Virus record (IMG/VR): IMGVR_UViG_3300046694_000296
Span: 151,657-215,656 of that record
Direction: 5' to 3' (one strand)
From: a virus
DNA length: 64,000 nucleotides
Positions 25,998 to 34,092 of the stretch are shown in pieces. Position 1 is the first letter of the stretch. Each line of letters opens with the position of its first letter. The notes under the pieces were generated by a model. It worked only from the letters and a program-made list of their open reading frames with translations, had not been told where the DNA came from and searched no databases. A program made the position numbers and the translations under genes.

Positions 25998-26441
25998 ATG
26001 AGCAACGAGCCGAACTTCGAACTGTTGAAGGACGCATACGAGATTGTCGACGGCATTCCGGCCGAGAATTTCAACCTGAACCAGTGGCGCAAGAAAGACC
26101 GCGGTATGAGCTGCGGCACGATCGCCTGCGCGGCCGGCTGGCTCTCGCTGCACCCGAAGTTTCAGGCACTCGGGCTTGGCTACCGGGACTTCGGCATTGA
26201 GGGCTATCAAGTCACGTTTGGCGACGAATATCACTTCGCAGCGCTCGCCGAGCTCTTCAACATCGGCAACACACAAGCACACGTTCTGTTCGGATCGGCG
26301 CATGAGTTCGAACCCGAGGAACACAAAGCTGAGTTCCTCAAGCGCGTGCGTGTCTTCCTGCAGAGGCACGGGCAACTGAAGGAGCAGATCGTGCGGCGCG
26401 AGCGCCATCGGACTGTCGTGCAGCGGAGTCTCACGCGATGA
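25998..26441 (+). CDS. Cys-motif phage protein (CGTIACAAGW family)
   Basis: 147 aa. MSCGTIACAAGWLSLHPKFQALG, continued by a helical C-terminus, defines a small phage family. The gene at 40589 is a divergent paralogue (C-x4-AC-x-CGHA, then PEFHALGF). Function unknown. The stop overlaps the phosphoesterase start (ATGA). Confidence 0.6.
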   Translation: MSNEPNFELLKDAYEIVDGIPAENFNLNQWRKKDRGMSCGTIACAAGWLSLHPKFQALGLGYRDFGIEGYQVTFGDEYHFAALAELFNIGNTQAHVLFGSAHEFEPEEHKAEFLKRVRVFLQRHGQLKEQIVRRERHRTVVQRSLTR

Positions 26442-27016
26442 GCCGTATCTTCTTCACCGCCGACACCCACTTCGGGCATCGCAAGGCGATCGGCTTCGAG
26501 AACCGCGCGTTCGAATCCGTCGAGGAGATGGACGAAAAGCTGATCGAGAACTGGAACGAGGCGGTCGGGCGGGGCGACACCATCTACCACCTCGGCGACC
26601 TGTCGTTCTCCAATGCCGAGCGCACCATCGAGATCGTGCGCCGGCTCAACGGGCAAAAGCACTGGATCGTGGGCAACCACGACAAGGCGCTCGCCAAGAA
26701 GCCCGACCTCGCGCGGCTGTTCAACACGGTCGGCCCGCTCAAGGAGATCAAAGTCGATGACCCGGATGCCCGCGCCGGCGGCAAGCAACGCATCATCATG
26801 TGCCACTTCCCGCTCCTGACGTGGAACTGCGCGCATTACGGCGCGTGGATGCTGCACGGGCACTCACACGGCCACATGCGCTACCCGGTTTCGATGCGCA
26901 TCATGGACGTGGGCGTCGATCCCAACTGGCTTGCGCCGGTCAGCTACGAGAACGTCAAGCGCTTCATGGCAGACAAGGAATACGTCGCGCTCGACCAGCA
27001 TCAAGAGCGCTCCTAG
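26438..27016 (+). CDS. calcineurin-like metallophosphoesterase
   Basis: 192 aa. All motifs of a small metallophosphoesterase are present: FTADTHFGH, YHLGDLSF, VGNHDKAL, MCHFPLLTW and LHGHSHGH. Substrate unknown; phage members may act on cyclic nucleotides, RNA ends or nucleotide signals. Last gene before a minus-strand insertion. Confidence 0.85.
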   Translation: MSRIFFTADTHFGHRKAIGFENRAFESVEEMDEKLIENWNEAVGRGDTIYHLGDLSFSNAERTIEIVRRLNGQKHWIVGNHDKALAKKPDLARLFNTVGPLKEIKVDDPDARAGGKQRIIMCHFPLLTWNCAHYGAWMLHGHSHGHMRYPVSMRIMDVGVDPNWLAPVSYENVKRFMADKEYVALDQHQERS

Positions 27017-27020
27017 TCGG

Positions 27021-27491
27021 TCACGTCCGAAGCTTGTCGAGCACGGTCGCAGCGTTGCAGGACGCCTCATCAACGTCGACGGTGAAGCGTTCAAGCTCAT
27101 CCTCGGGCCATCTCATATCGCTGATTGCCTTCTTCGACGAACCCTGATAGTTGAGGATCTGATCACCGTTCGTGTCCGTAATAGGGTGTGCGTGAATAAG
27201 CGCATTCCGTTGGTGTATCAACGCCCCGAATTCCACACATACGGCATTCAGTTCGTCTTTCGAAACGCGCGTGAAATCTGTCCGACTGTCGATGACCGAT
27301 TGCAGCTTCTTGGCGACATCGCCGGACATGATCGGCTTTCCGCGAGAGTAGGTCGAAACGAAGCCGGGGTTCAAATACTCGATGATGTAAATAATGGTCC
27401 ACTCGTAGTAAGCGAACAAGTAGACGGCGGTCCCCAAGCGAGCGGTGTAGCTCGGATCGAACGGTGTGCGCAATTCAAGGTTTGATGCCAT
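27021..27491 (-). CDS. HEPN-like protein on opposite strand
   Basis: 156 aa from ATG at 27491, preceded by GAGG 7 bases upstream. It is the only minus-strand gene within 44 kb of plus-strand genes and is A+T-richer than its neighbours. The sequence VEFGALIHQRNALIHAHP contains Arg95-x4-His100 (RNALIH), the pattern of HEPN domains, many of which are toxin or defence RNases. Hydrophobic helices (AVYLFAYYEWTIIYIIEYL) precede it. The plus-strand ORF across the same region lacks protein-like features. Probably a cargo gene with a defence-like or superinfection role; this is inference. Confidence 0.6.
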   Translation of the reverse strand: MASNLELRTPFDPSYTARLGTAVYLFAYYEWTIIYIIEYLNPGFVSTYSRGKPIMSGDVAKKLQSVIDSRTDFTRVSKDELNAVCVEFGALIHQRNALIHAHPITDTNGDQILNYQGSSKKAISDMRWPEDELERFTVDVDEASCNAATVLDKLRT

Positions 27492-27587
27492 TGCTGCCTC
27501 ATAGCAGTTGAAAGCAGCGATGCTAGCGAGTTCCTGCGTCGAACACAAACTCCAAAATGTATACGCAGCGGGCCGACCAGCGCTCAC

Positions 27588-27607
27588 TATACTGAGTAAC
27601 AGGTAAC
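27588..27607 (+). promoter_or_regulatory. promoter with downstream operator
   Basis: TATACT (27588-27593) then GTAACAGGTAAC (27596-27607), in front of the DnaQ-like gene. Confidence 0.6.
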
Positions 27608-27625
27608 TTATTTATTGAGGTGTGT

Positions 27626-28207
27626 ATGACCCGAATCGCGGGCCTTGACCTAGAAACCACGGGCCTTGACCAGTCGGCCGGACATCGGATCATCGAAGTC
27701 GCGGTGACGCTCCACGAGCTCGAAACCGAGCGCTTCCTGGGCAAATACGTCCAGCGTATCAACCCGCAGCGTGCCATCGACCCCGATGCGCAGCGCGTGC
27801 ACGGGATCACCTTCGAGCAGCTGGCGCACGAGCCGACGTGGGAACAGGTCGCGCCGAACGTCCACCGCGTGCTCTCTGCGGTGCGCTACATGGCCGGGCA
27901 CAACATCATCGGCTTCGACTGGCCGTTCCTCTCAGGCGAGTTCAAGCGCATCGGCATGGCGGTCCCCGAGCTGGAGCTCATCGACACGATGGTGGACGCC
28001 CGCTGGGCGACGCCGCTGGGCAAGCTCCCGAATCTCTCGGAGCTCTGTTTTGCCACCGGTATCGAGTATGACCCGAGCCAAGCACACGGCGCCCTATACG
28101 ACATCGACGTAAACATGAATGCGTATTTCGCCGCGCGTCGCATGGGCTTCTTCGGCCCGCAAATCGTTCAACCCGTTCCCGCAATCGTGGAGGAAGCAAC
28201 AGCATGA
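27626..28207 (+). CDS. DnaQ-like 3'-5' exonuclease (epsilon-type)
   Basis: 193 aa DEDD-family exonuclease. Exo I is AGLDLETTG (Asp8, Glu10), Exo II region is MAGHNIIGFDWPFL and Exo III is AHGALYDIDVN. It is the likely proofreading partner for the phage DnaE-like polymerase, whose own PHP domain looks inactive. ATG 27626 follows a TGAGG ribosome-binding site; GTG 27620 is also in frame. Confidence 0.85.
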   Translation: MTRIAGLDLETTGLDQSAGHRIIEVAVTLHELETERFLGKYVQRINPQRAIDPDAQRVHGITFEQLAHEPTWEQVAPNVHRVLSAVRYMAGHNIIGFDWPFLSGEFKRIGMAVPELELIDTMVDARWATPLGKLPNLSELCFATGIEYDPSQAHGALYDIDVNMNAYFAARRMGFFGPQIVQPVPAIVEEATA

Positions 28208-28419
28208 ATGAAACCCGAAAGATGATTCCAGTCATGGTGACTCGGAACTTCGAAGTTCGCCCATGCGTGGACGCGCCGCCGACTTTGACTCTTTCAAAGG
28301 GCGACGTCATTCACGTTGATGCCGATATGCACGCCAGCGATTCGAAGCTGGTGTTCGCGGTCGGGCCGACAGGTCGCCAGTTCCCGATGGCGAAGATTGC
28401 ATATCAGGTGGCGTCATGA
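28204..28419 (+). CDS. small hypothetical protein
   Basis: 71 aa, coupled on both sides by ATGA overlaps. All-beta look: PVMVTRNFEVRPC, LTLSKGDVIHVDAD, KLVFAVGPTGRQFPM. No family recognised. Confidence 0.55.
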   Translation: MNETRKMIPVMVTRNFEVRPCVDAPPTLTLSKGDVIHVDADMHASDSKLVFAVGPTGRQFPMAKIAYQVAS

Positions 28420-28994
28420 GCCGCATCAAAGTCATCGTGAAGGGCCAGTCCGGCAGCGGTCACCACCGCACCGCAGAGGCGATCTTCGCCATGCTCGACA
28501 GCAAGGGCGCAAACATTCGCGTGGACAGCGGCGACGCCGTGCTGCGCACCGGTTACGCCACTATGTTCAATGCCAGGGGCCTGCGCGTGAAGTTGAAGGT
28601 CGTGCAAGAGCCGCGCGAGGAGGTGCCTGTGCGCGCGGCCGACGAGCCATGCAGGTGCAAGACGCTGGGCGACTGGAATGGCAATCATCACCCCTTGTGC
28701 GACGGCGAGGTGATGATGGCGGTGAACGAGGAAGAGGCTCGCTACATTCTGACCCGCCGCGGGCAGAAGATGACCCACTACAGCGTGCATCAGGACAAGG
28801 AAGGCCGGTTCTACTACTGGTCGTGGGGCCGACAGCCGGCGGGCGAACTGCTCAACCAGATCGCCGACATCAACCCGGTGATCGCGGCGAAGAAGTTCCT
28901 CACGATCTACCTGCCGTGCGATCCGGCGAGTTGGGGCAGCTGCATCCAGCCCAAGCGCAAGGATGGACAGCCGATCGTGGGCGAGACATGCTAG
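28416..28994 (+). CDS. hypothetical protein with degenerate P-loop-like start
   Basis: 192 aa. N-terminal VIVKGQSGSGHHRTAEAIFAML resembles a kinase P-loop but has His-His where Lys-Thr is expected. A middle Cys/His cluster (CRCKTLGDWNGNHHPLC) could bind zinc. Overlaps the RNase HI start by 7 bases. Function unknown. Confidence 0.55.
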   Translation: MSRIKVIVKGQSGSGHHRTAEAIFAMLDSKGANIRVDSGDAVLRTGYATMFNARGLRVKLKVVQEPREEVPVRAADEPCRCKTLGDWNGNHHPLCDGEVMMAVNEEEARYILTRRGQKMTHYSVHQDKEGRFYYWSWGRQPAGELLNQIADINPVIAAKKFLTIYLPCDPASWGSCIQPKRKDGQPIVGETC

Positions 28995-29698
28995 TCAGCG
29001 TGTTCGCCGACGCATCATTCGACCCTAACACGCGTGCCGGCGGCTTCGGCTGCTGGATGAAGTCTCAGCGCGGCGGCCACTCAGCGGGCGGGCCGTTCAA
29101 GTCCCGGGCGCGCAATAGCGGCATCGCCGAAATGATGGCGTGCCTGAATGCGGCGCACCTTGCGTTCGTGCATCAGGTTGCCTTCCCGGGCGACGAGCTC
29201 CTCATCCAGACCGATTGCCAGGCCGCGATCCTTGCATTCGAGGGCAAGCGGGCTCTGCAAGAGGACGAGAAGATCATCGCGGATGGCATGGCGACCATCG
29301 CGCAGATCAAGCAAGCGCGCATTCGTTTCCGCCACGTCAAGGGGCACACGAAGGGCGATCAGCCTCGCTTGTGGGTGAATAATCATTGCGACGCACTCGC
29401 AAAGCAGGGCAGACGCGAAGCGCTTGCCCTGCACAAAACGCAGTCCTTGCCGAACCTGATCGAGGTGCCAGCGCGCCGCGTCAAGAGCGAGGACGAGCGT
29501 TCGCAAAAGCGCGCTGCGCGAAAGCACGCTAGGATGGCGGATCAAAATAACCGCCGTGCATTCGCTTTCGGCTTTAATAACAAGGAGAATCATTCGCATG
29601 TGGGCACCGGCGTTTCACCAATACCGCTTCGGCAAGAACAAGAGCTGGCTCAACAGCCTGTGGCTGGGCACGATCTGGGCGTTTCTCACGCTGCCTGA
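28988..29698 (+). CDS. rnhA: ribonuclease HI-like protein
   Basis: 236 aa. The catalytic tetrad is recognisable: VFADASF (Asp8), IAEMMA (Glu48), IQTDCQAA (Asp76) and NNHCDALAKQ (Asp135), with the RNase HI motif HVKGHTKGDQ. Degrades RNA in RNA-DNA hybrids, complementing the 5'-3' exonuclease. The last ~33 residues overlap the next gene in another frame and are probably a non-conserved tail. Confidence 0.85.
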   Translation: MLVSVFADASFDPNTRAGGFGCWMKSQRGGHSAGGPFKSRARNSGIAEMMACLNAAHLAFVHQVAFPGDELLIQTDCQAAILAFEGKRALQEDEKIIADGMATIAQIKQARIRFRHVKGHTKGDQPRLWVNNHCDALAKQGRREALALHKTQSLPNLIEVPARRVKSEDERSQKRAARKHARMADQNNRRAFAFGFNNKENHSHVGTGVSPIPLRQEQELAQQPVAGHDLGVSHAA

Positions 29699-29876
29699 GA
29701 TCCTGCTGTTCAACCTGCTGGTCCCCGCAATTGCTCACCCGAAGGTGGCGCATTTACGGCTGCTCTCGACGCTTGCGCTCCTCATCAAGCTGCCCGTCTT
29801 AGGTATGCTGGGTCGGGTGACCTCGGAAGACGTGAGCATTGAGGAATTAACCAAGCGTCTGAAATCGGTCCAATGA
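29598..29876 (+). CDS. small membrane protein
   Basis: 92 aa starting inside the rnhA 3' end; AGGAG at 29583-29587 marks the start. Two hydrophobic segments (LGTIWAFLTLPEILLFNLLV and LLSTLALLIKLPVLGML). A short charged C-terminus follows. Role unknown. Confidence 0.6.
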   Translation: MWAPAFHQYRFGKNKSWLNSLWLGTIWAFLTLPEILLFNLLVPAIAHPKVAHLRLLSTLALLIKLPVLGMLGRVTSEDVSIEELTKRLKSVQ

Positions 29877-29909
29877 CCAGTCTGTAGAGTCTGAATTTGC
29901 AATTGGTTG

Positions 29910-29947
29910 CACAGGGAAAGCGCAGAGGCGCTTTTATTTTCCCTGTG
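29910..29947 (+). terminator. rho-independent terminator
   Basis: Inner stem AAAGCGC-AGAG-GCGCTTT followed by TTATTTT, enclosed by an outer pairing CACAGGGAAA / TTTCCCTGTG. Both strands can form terminators. Confidence 0.8.
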
Positions 29948-29954
29948 TGTGTAA

Positions 29955-29978
29955 GTAATGCCTTACTCATACTATACT
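29955..29978 (+). promoter_or_regulatory. promoter with upstream operator
   Basis: GTAATGCCTTAC (29955-29966), an imperfect operator, then TATACT (29973-29978) just before a GGAGAGG ribosome-binding site. Confidence 0.6.
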
Positions 29979-29992
29979 GAGTGGAGAGGCTA

Positions 29993-30220
29993 ATGAGAAC
30001 GCCGCGAAAGAGCTACCGCATCTATGGCCGCGCCCCGCGCCACGGTAGTTTCAAGGCAATGGATATGCATAATATGATTCAAGCGTCTCGGATAAGTAAA
30101 GCAACAACTTACTGGGACCGCACCGAAGCTGAGGCAAAGAAGCTGAAGGCTTGGGTGGATGAGTTGAATGCTGAGAAAACTGGCTGGTTGTATGAATTGA
30201 GGGAGGTAAAGGACAAATGA
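29993..30220 (+). CDS. small basic hypothetical protein
   Basis: 75 aa with a basic N-terminus (TPRKSYRIYGRAPRHGSF) and a helical C-terminus. More A+T-rich than downstream genes. SD GGAGAGG. Overlaps the next start (ATGA). First gene of a long coupled operon. Confidence 0.55.
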   Translation: MRTPRKSYRIYGRAPRHGSFKAMDMHNMIQASRISKATTYWDRTEAEAKKLKAWVDELNAEKTGWLYELREVKDK

Positions 30221-31035
30221 AGTGTCCTCACTGTGGTTCCGAGGGTCGAATTCACGTCCAAGTGTCTTTGAGTGCACCCGGAAGCATGTATCGACAGTTC
30301 TCCAAGCAGAATTTGCGGAGCAAAGAGGTCCACCTCCAAGGTGTTCTTTGGGAAACGACGGACTTTATCTGCGAGAGCAAGGACTGCGGTCGCGTCACCA
30401 ACGGATACGGCAACTACGTCTCGAAGCTCAAGGAGCGGGTCGACGAGCTGGAAGCGCAGCTGGCCGCGCTCGCCGCCTACGCCACCGCCGCCAACCCGAT
30501 GACCGAGGAGGGCGACCGGGTGGCAAACGGCCGCTCACGACTGCGCGAAGCGTATTGCAAGCAGCAGCCGCTTCCGGTGCCCGACCAGATGGCGCTGGTG
30601 TTCCGCGCGGACCTTATGCGCGTCGAGAACCAGAACATGCAATACGCCACGCATCGTCGATTCCTGATGGAGCGCGAGGATGCGATCAAGCACGCGATCG
30701 GCGACTACTACATGGCGCTCGACCTGCGCGCGCACGGCAGCGTCGCGGCCGGCGACGCCCTCGCCAAGATCCAGAACGTGCTCGGCATGCGCTGGAAGCA
30801 GAACGAAGAACTCACGCGCCGCCTCGGTGAAGCCGCGCAGACTGCCGCAGTGCCGCCCATGCTCGAAGGCACGTGGCTCATCACGCAGGGCAACGGCCGC
30901 CAATACACGGTGCACAGCAGCGCCAAAGCGAACATCGCGCGTGACTGCGGTTACACGGTCGAAGAGATCCGTCGCGACGCCGAGAGCGCACCGGGACAAT
31001 CGAATCAATGCATCACCACGGGGAACCAAGCATGA
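30217..31035 (+). CDS. Ogr/Delta-like zinc finger fused to coiled-coil protein
   Basis: 272 aa. N-terminal CPHC (residues 3-6) and a later C-x5-C in FICESKDCGRV (about 51-57) form the four-Cys layout of the P2 Ogr / P4 Delta activators. A coiled coil (KLKERVDELEAQLAALAAY) follows, and then ~180 residues without recognised family, ending in WLITQGNGRQYTVHSSAKANIA. Ogr-type fingers activate late promoters; the long tail is unusual for that family. The first ~130 bases are lower in G+C than the rest, hinting at a fusion. Confidence 0.55.
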   Translation: MKCPHCGSEGRIHVQVSLSAPGSMYRQFSKQNLRSKEVHLQGVLWETTDFICESKDCGRVTNGYGNYVSKLKERVDELEAQLAALAAYATAANPMTEEGDRVANGRSRLREAYCKQQPLPVPDQMALVFRADLMRVENQNMQYATHRRFLMEREDAIKHAIGDYYMALDLRAHGSVAAGDALAKIQNVLGMRWKQNEELTRRLGEAAQTAAVPPMLEGTWLITQGNGRQYTVHSSAKANIARDCGYTVEEIRRDAESAPGQSNQCITTGNQA

Positions 31036-31577
31036 AAACGCAGCAGCAAAGCGCCTTCGACGCGCTCAAGAAGCAGCTCCACGACGACGAGGATATGGCG
31101 TGGGCCTGGCACTGCAACATCGCGATGGCCGTCTACGACACTACGCAGCCGGCGGTCGATCACCACAACAAGCACCGCTTCGCCAACGAGGGGGCCGCGC
31201 GCACGCTGAGCCGTCTGTTCGACGTGGATATGACGAAGCATCCGCATTGGGAGGATATGAAGGCGGGCTGGGCGATCCTCGACCAGCAGCGCGCCGCCCT
31301 TCGCGCGCCGGAAGAGGGCGAGGTGTGGCTGCACCGCAAGGGTGACCGCTACACGGTGATCGGCACGACCGACGCGCCCGATGCCGGGAAGGCCGACAAG
31401 TTCCCGCGCGTGGTGTTCTACCGCGGCCCGGACGGTCGGAAGTGGTCGCGCCCGCTCTTGAGCTTCCTCGAGTCCTTCACGCTGGTGCCGGTGGAAACGC
31501 AACCCGGCTCGCCCAACTTCGACGGCGCAGAAGCCTACGAAGCGCATCTGCGCGCCACCGCGGGAGCGCAGGCATGA
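31032..31577 (+). CDS. DUF1653-like C-terminal domain protein
   Basis: 181 aa. C-terminal GDRYTVIGTTDAP..FPRVVFYRGPDGRKWSRPLLSFLESF matches the small DUF1653 beta fold. The N-terminal half is helical with WHCNIAMAVYDTT. Coupled to neighbours by ATGA overlaps. Function unknown. Confidence 0.6.
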   Translation: MKTQQQSAFDALKKQLHDDEDMAWAWHCNIAMAVYDTTQPAVDHHNKHRFANEGAARTLSRLFDVDMTKHPHWEDMKAGWAILDQQRAALRAPEEGEVWLHRKGDRYTVIGTTDAPDAGKADKFPRVVFYRGPDGRKWSRPLLSFLESFTLVPVETQPGSPNFDGAEAYEAHLRATAGAQA

Positions 31578-31807
31578 AGCTCACCCCGTGGTTCCCGCCG
31601 GACACGAAGCCTGTCCGTCCCGGCATTTACATGGTGGAGGCGACTAACCTCTGGTGGCGCTATTGGGACGGCGAACGCTGGCACTTTGGGGTGAGTGTTT
31701 CGGAAGAAGTGCCCGCTCCGACACGCGCCTCGAAATGGAATATCGCGCCGAATCAGAACGTCGCGTGGCGCGGCTGCGCAGAGGAGCAACCATGCCTGAG
31801 CTCCTGA
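31574..31807 (+). CDS. small Trp-rich hypothetical protein
   Basis: 77 aa. PGIYMVEATNLWWRYWDGERWHFG is typical of small phage proteins that report field-like strands. Coupled by ATGA to the gene before. No function assigned. Confidence 0.55.
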   Translation: MKLTPWFPPDTKPVRPGIYMVEATNLWWRYWDGERWHFGVSVSEEVPAPTRASKWNIAPNQNVAWRGCAEEQPCLSS

Positions 31808-32031
31808 CCGACGAAGAGATCGAGGCGATCACCCGCGCCGCCTACACGGGCGGTAAGGGCGATCCCGAGCGCGACGTGCGCCGCCTGCTCATGCACACGG
31901 AAGTGCAGGGCGGGGCGCTCAAGGCTGTGGACGAGTTCTTCGCCATGCGTGAGAAGGAACTCGGCAGCCTGTCCAAAGAAGCCGCAAGCGTGCACAAGCT
32001 GGTGCGCGCAGCACGGGGGATCAAGGAATGA
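31792..32031 (+). CDS. small helical protein
   Basis: 79 aa, overlapping the previous gene by 16 bases with SD GAGGAG inside it. LLTDEEIEAITRAAYTGG start is frequent in small phage regulators of unknown role. C-terminus helical. Confidence 0.5.
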   Translation: MPELLTDEEIEAITRAAYTGGKGDPERDVRRLLMHTEVQGGALKAVDEFFAMREKELGSLSKEAASVHKLVRAARGIKE

Positions 32032-32423
32032 CCGACGAGCAGAAAACGCAGCTGGAAGCGATCGTCGCGTGCCGGCCCGACTTCCTGCTGCATCACATCG
32101 AGCACGACACCAACTACGACGCCAAGCTGCTGAAGAAGGTGTTCGAGCTGGCGAAGGAGCGCGCGAACGCGCTGCTGGAGAGGGACGCGCTCTACACGAT
32201 GGGTCAGATGCGCGACTACGCGCTTGGGTTCCACGAGTTGCGGGTCGGGGAACTGCGAGTCGATGCCGAGCGGTATCGACTCGTGCGGCAGGGCAAGGCG
32301 TTGACTGTGCGCGTGCCCGTGAAAGACAAGCAGATCATCTACTACCTCGCGGACAAGCCTGAGCCGGGCTTTCCCGAAGCCTATGACGCCGCGGTGGACG
32401 CGGCGCGAGGGGTATCGCGATGA
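32028..32423 (+). CDS. hypothetical protein
   Basis: 131 aa, ATGA overlap. Helical N-terminal two thirds, then strands RYRLVRQGKALTVRVPVKDKQIIYYL. No family recognised. Confidence 0.5.
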   Translation: MTDEQKTQLEAIVACRPDFLLHHIEHDTNYDAKLLKKVFELAKERANALLERDALYTMGQMRDYALGFHELRVGELRVDAERYRLVRQGKALTVRVPVKDKQIIYYLADKPEPGFPEAYDAAVDAARGVSR

Positions 32424-32617
32424 GGATCACGATCACCACCGCGCCGGCCCGCCGTAAGCCGCAGGTGGGCGACCGCAAGCTCATCAACGGCGTGGTCCAC
32501 GTTCGCAAGCTGAAGCATTGCCGGGACGCGTATGGGCGCGTCATCGGCGTCGACAAAACAGGCGGGCGCTATCACTACGAGTGGGCGCCGGTCGTCACGC
32601 AGGAGAAGGCAGCATGA
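32420..32617 (+). CDS. small basic protein
   Basis: 65 aa, ATGA overlaps on both sides. KPQVGDRKLINGVVHVRKLKHCRD suggests a small beta-barrel. Very basic; could bind nucleic acid. Confidence 0.5.
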   Translation: MRITITTAPARRKPQVGDRKLINGVVHVRKLKHCRDAYGRVIGVDKTGGRYHYEWAPVVTQEKAA

Positions 32618-33159
32618 TGACGTTGCAGCAGTTCTATCTGACGAAGATCGCGGAAGAGGCGGCGGAAGTCGCCAAGATCGCGTTGAAGGCGCAGCAATTC
32701 GGGTTGACCGAGGTTCAACCCGGGCGCGAAGCGAGCAATGCCGAGCGCATGTATGCGGAGCTCAATGACCTGAACGCGATGGTGCTGGAACTCAACCGCG
32801 TCGGCTTCGGGCAGTTCTACTACCAAGCCAATCACGCGGCGATGTCCGTGAAGATGCAGAAATGCGAGAAGTATCTCGGCTACTCACGCTCGCTGGGCCT
32901 GGTCGAGCAGCCGCAGCCGGTATCGCTCGAATACGTCGAAGGCATGATGGAGTCGATGAACATGGAGCTCGCGGTCGAGACGTCCCTGCGCGAAGAAGTG
33001 ACGTTCAACGGCCACACCGCCGTCGTCGAGCAACGCTATGACAGCCAGGAGCGCCGCTACGGCCAGTGGATCATCGACGGGCTGGAGATGGACTACTACA
33101 AGGCGGTCGTCGCGCTGATGAAGCCGAAGGTGGTGCACACCGAGCAGGTGGCGGCGTGA
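32614..33159 (+). CDS. MazG-like protein (second copy in window)
   Basis: 181 aa. The N-terminus (FYLTKIAEEAAEVAKIALKA and ERMYAELNDLNAMV) matches the first helices of small MazG-type NTP pyrophosphohydrolases with the EExxE and ExxD metal-binding pattern. Helical middle, then an unfamiliar C-terminal extension with VVEQRYDSQERRYGQWII. Different from the MazG-like protein at 22136. Confidence 0.55.
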   Translation: MMTLQQFYLTKIAEEAAEVAKIALKAQQFGLTEVQPGREASNAERMYAELNDLNAMVLELNRVGFGQFYYQANHAAMSVKMQKCEKYLGYSRSLGLVEQPQPVSLEYVEGMMESMNMELAVETSLREEVTFNGHTAVVEQRYDSQERRYGQWIIDGLEMDYYKAVVALMKPKVVHTEQVAA

Positions 33160-33569
33160 GCGACGGCGAGGCATTGCGGCGCGAATTGAAGGCGGGCGAT
33201 CAAATCATCGCGACGGATATCGCCTTTTTCAGACACGCGCCGGATAAGCAATCGCAGCACATTGGCGATCTGCTGATGGTCAACAACCCGCGTATCGGCG
33301 ACGCTGTTGGCGGTGTGTCGCTGAACAACCGGCCGGGCGAGTCGAGCCGAATCGGGCTAGGCAGCTCGCTGGTGGTCGGCAAGTTTCGTCGAGCAACACC
33401 CGACGACCCCGGCTACTTGGCAACCCGCGAGCAGTGGTTCGCCATCAAGAACTTGGAGATCGAGAAGCTGCAAGCTCGGCTATGGGCGAAGGGAGTGGAT
33501 TTTTGGGCCGTTCTCTCAGTCGCAGTTTTGCTGGCTGTTTGTCTGGTCACGAAAGGCAGTGTCCAATGA
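33156..33569 (+). CDS. single-pass membrane protein
   Basis: 137 aa from GTG 33156, which overlaps the preceding stop (GTGA). A soluble N-terminal part with SSLVVGKFRRA is followed by a coiled coil and one C-terminal transmembrane helix (FWAVLSVAVLLAVCLVT). Function unknown. Confidence 0.5.
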   Translation: MSDGEALRRELKAGDQIIATDIAFFRHAPDKQSQHIGDLLMVNNPRIGDAVGGVSLNNRPGESSRIGLGSSLVVGKFRRATPDDPGYLATREQWFAIKNLEIEKLQARLWAKGVDFWAVLSVAVLLAVCLVTKGSVQ

Positions 33570-33916
33570 GACTCCTAATCTGCGGCGGCCGAGACTTTGA
33601 GAACCTGCCGTGGGCATTCGAGAAGCTCGATGCGTTCCGGCGGGCCAATGCGGTCACGGTGGTGATCCACGGTGATGCGCGAGGTGCCGACACCATCGGG
33701 GGAAAATGGGCTGACACGCGCGGGATACCGGTCGAAAAGTATCCCGCCGACTGGGCCCGCCTCCGCAACGCAGCGGGGCCGGCTCGCAACGCGCAGATGC
33801 TCCGCGAGGGCAAGCCCGATCACGTGTTCGTGCTGCCGGGAGGACGGGGCACTGCGAACATGGTCATTCAGGCAAAGGAGGCGGGCGTGCCGATTACGTT
33901 CGCGAAGGGATTATGA
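33566..33916 (+). CDS. DUF2493/SLOG-family protein
   Basis: 116 aa Rossmann-like protein. MRLLICGGRDF, VVIHGDARGADTIGGKWA, PARNAQMLREGKPDHVFVLPGGRGTANM in sequence are the hallmarks of the YspA/DUF2493 branch of the SLOG superfamily, predicted to bind or process nucleotides and often linked to nucleotide signalling or tRNA. Ligand unknown. Confidence 0.8.
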   Translation: MRLLICGGRDFENLPWAFEKLDAFRRANAVTVVIHGDARGADTIGGKWADTRGIPVEKYPADWARLRNAAGPARNAQMLREGKPDHVFVLPGGRGTANMVIQAKEAGVPITFAKGL

Positions 33917-34089
33917 GCCTCAAGCACGAGAACGATCCAGTGATGAACATCATCGCGCCGGAGGACATTCCGACCGAGTGCGTGCACAACGGATGCGGCG
34001 CGCGCACGACGCTCATCGAAACACACGCCAACTACACGCACGAGGAATGCGTCATGTGCGGGCAGCAGTATCACGTCTATCAGGACTGA
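33913..34089 (+). CDS. tiny zinc-ribbon-like protein
   Basis: 58 aa read from ATG 33913 (ATGA overlap) to TGA 34087-34089. TECVHNGCGAR and EECVMCGQQYHV give two Cys pairs (C-x4-C and C-x2-C) suited to one zinc. Continuous with the coupled operon on both sides. Confidence 0.6.
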   Translation: MSLKHENDPVMNIIAPEDIPTECVHNGCGARTTLIETHANYTHEECVMCGQQYHVYQD

Positions 34090-34092
34090 ACC

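Noticed and set aside
26931-27485. 184-codon plus-strand ORF across the HEPN-like gene
   Set aside because: The minus-strand frame has an SD, a coherent start and the RNALIH motif; the plus frame overlaps the phosphoesterase gene and lacks protein-like features.
29556-29598. Upstream start (29556) for the small membrane protein
   Set aside because: The AGGAG at 29583-29587 fits ATG 29598, and the extra residues carry no membrane or signal character.
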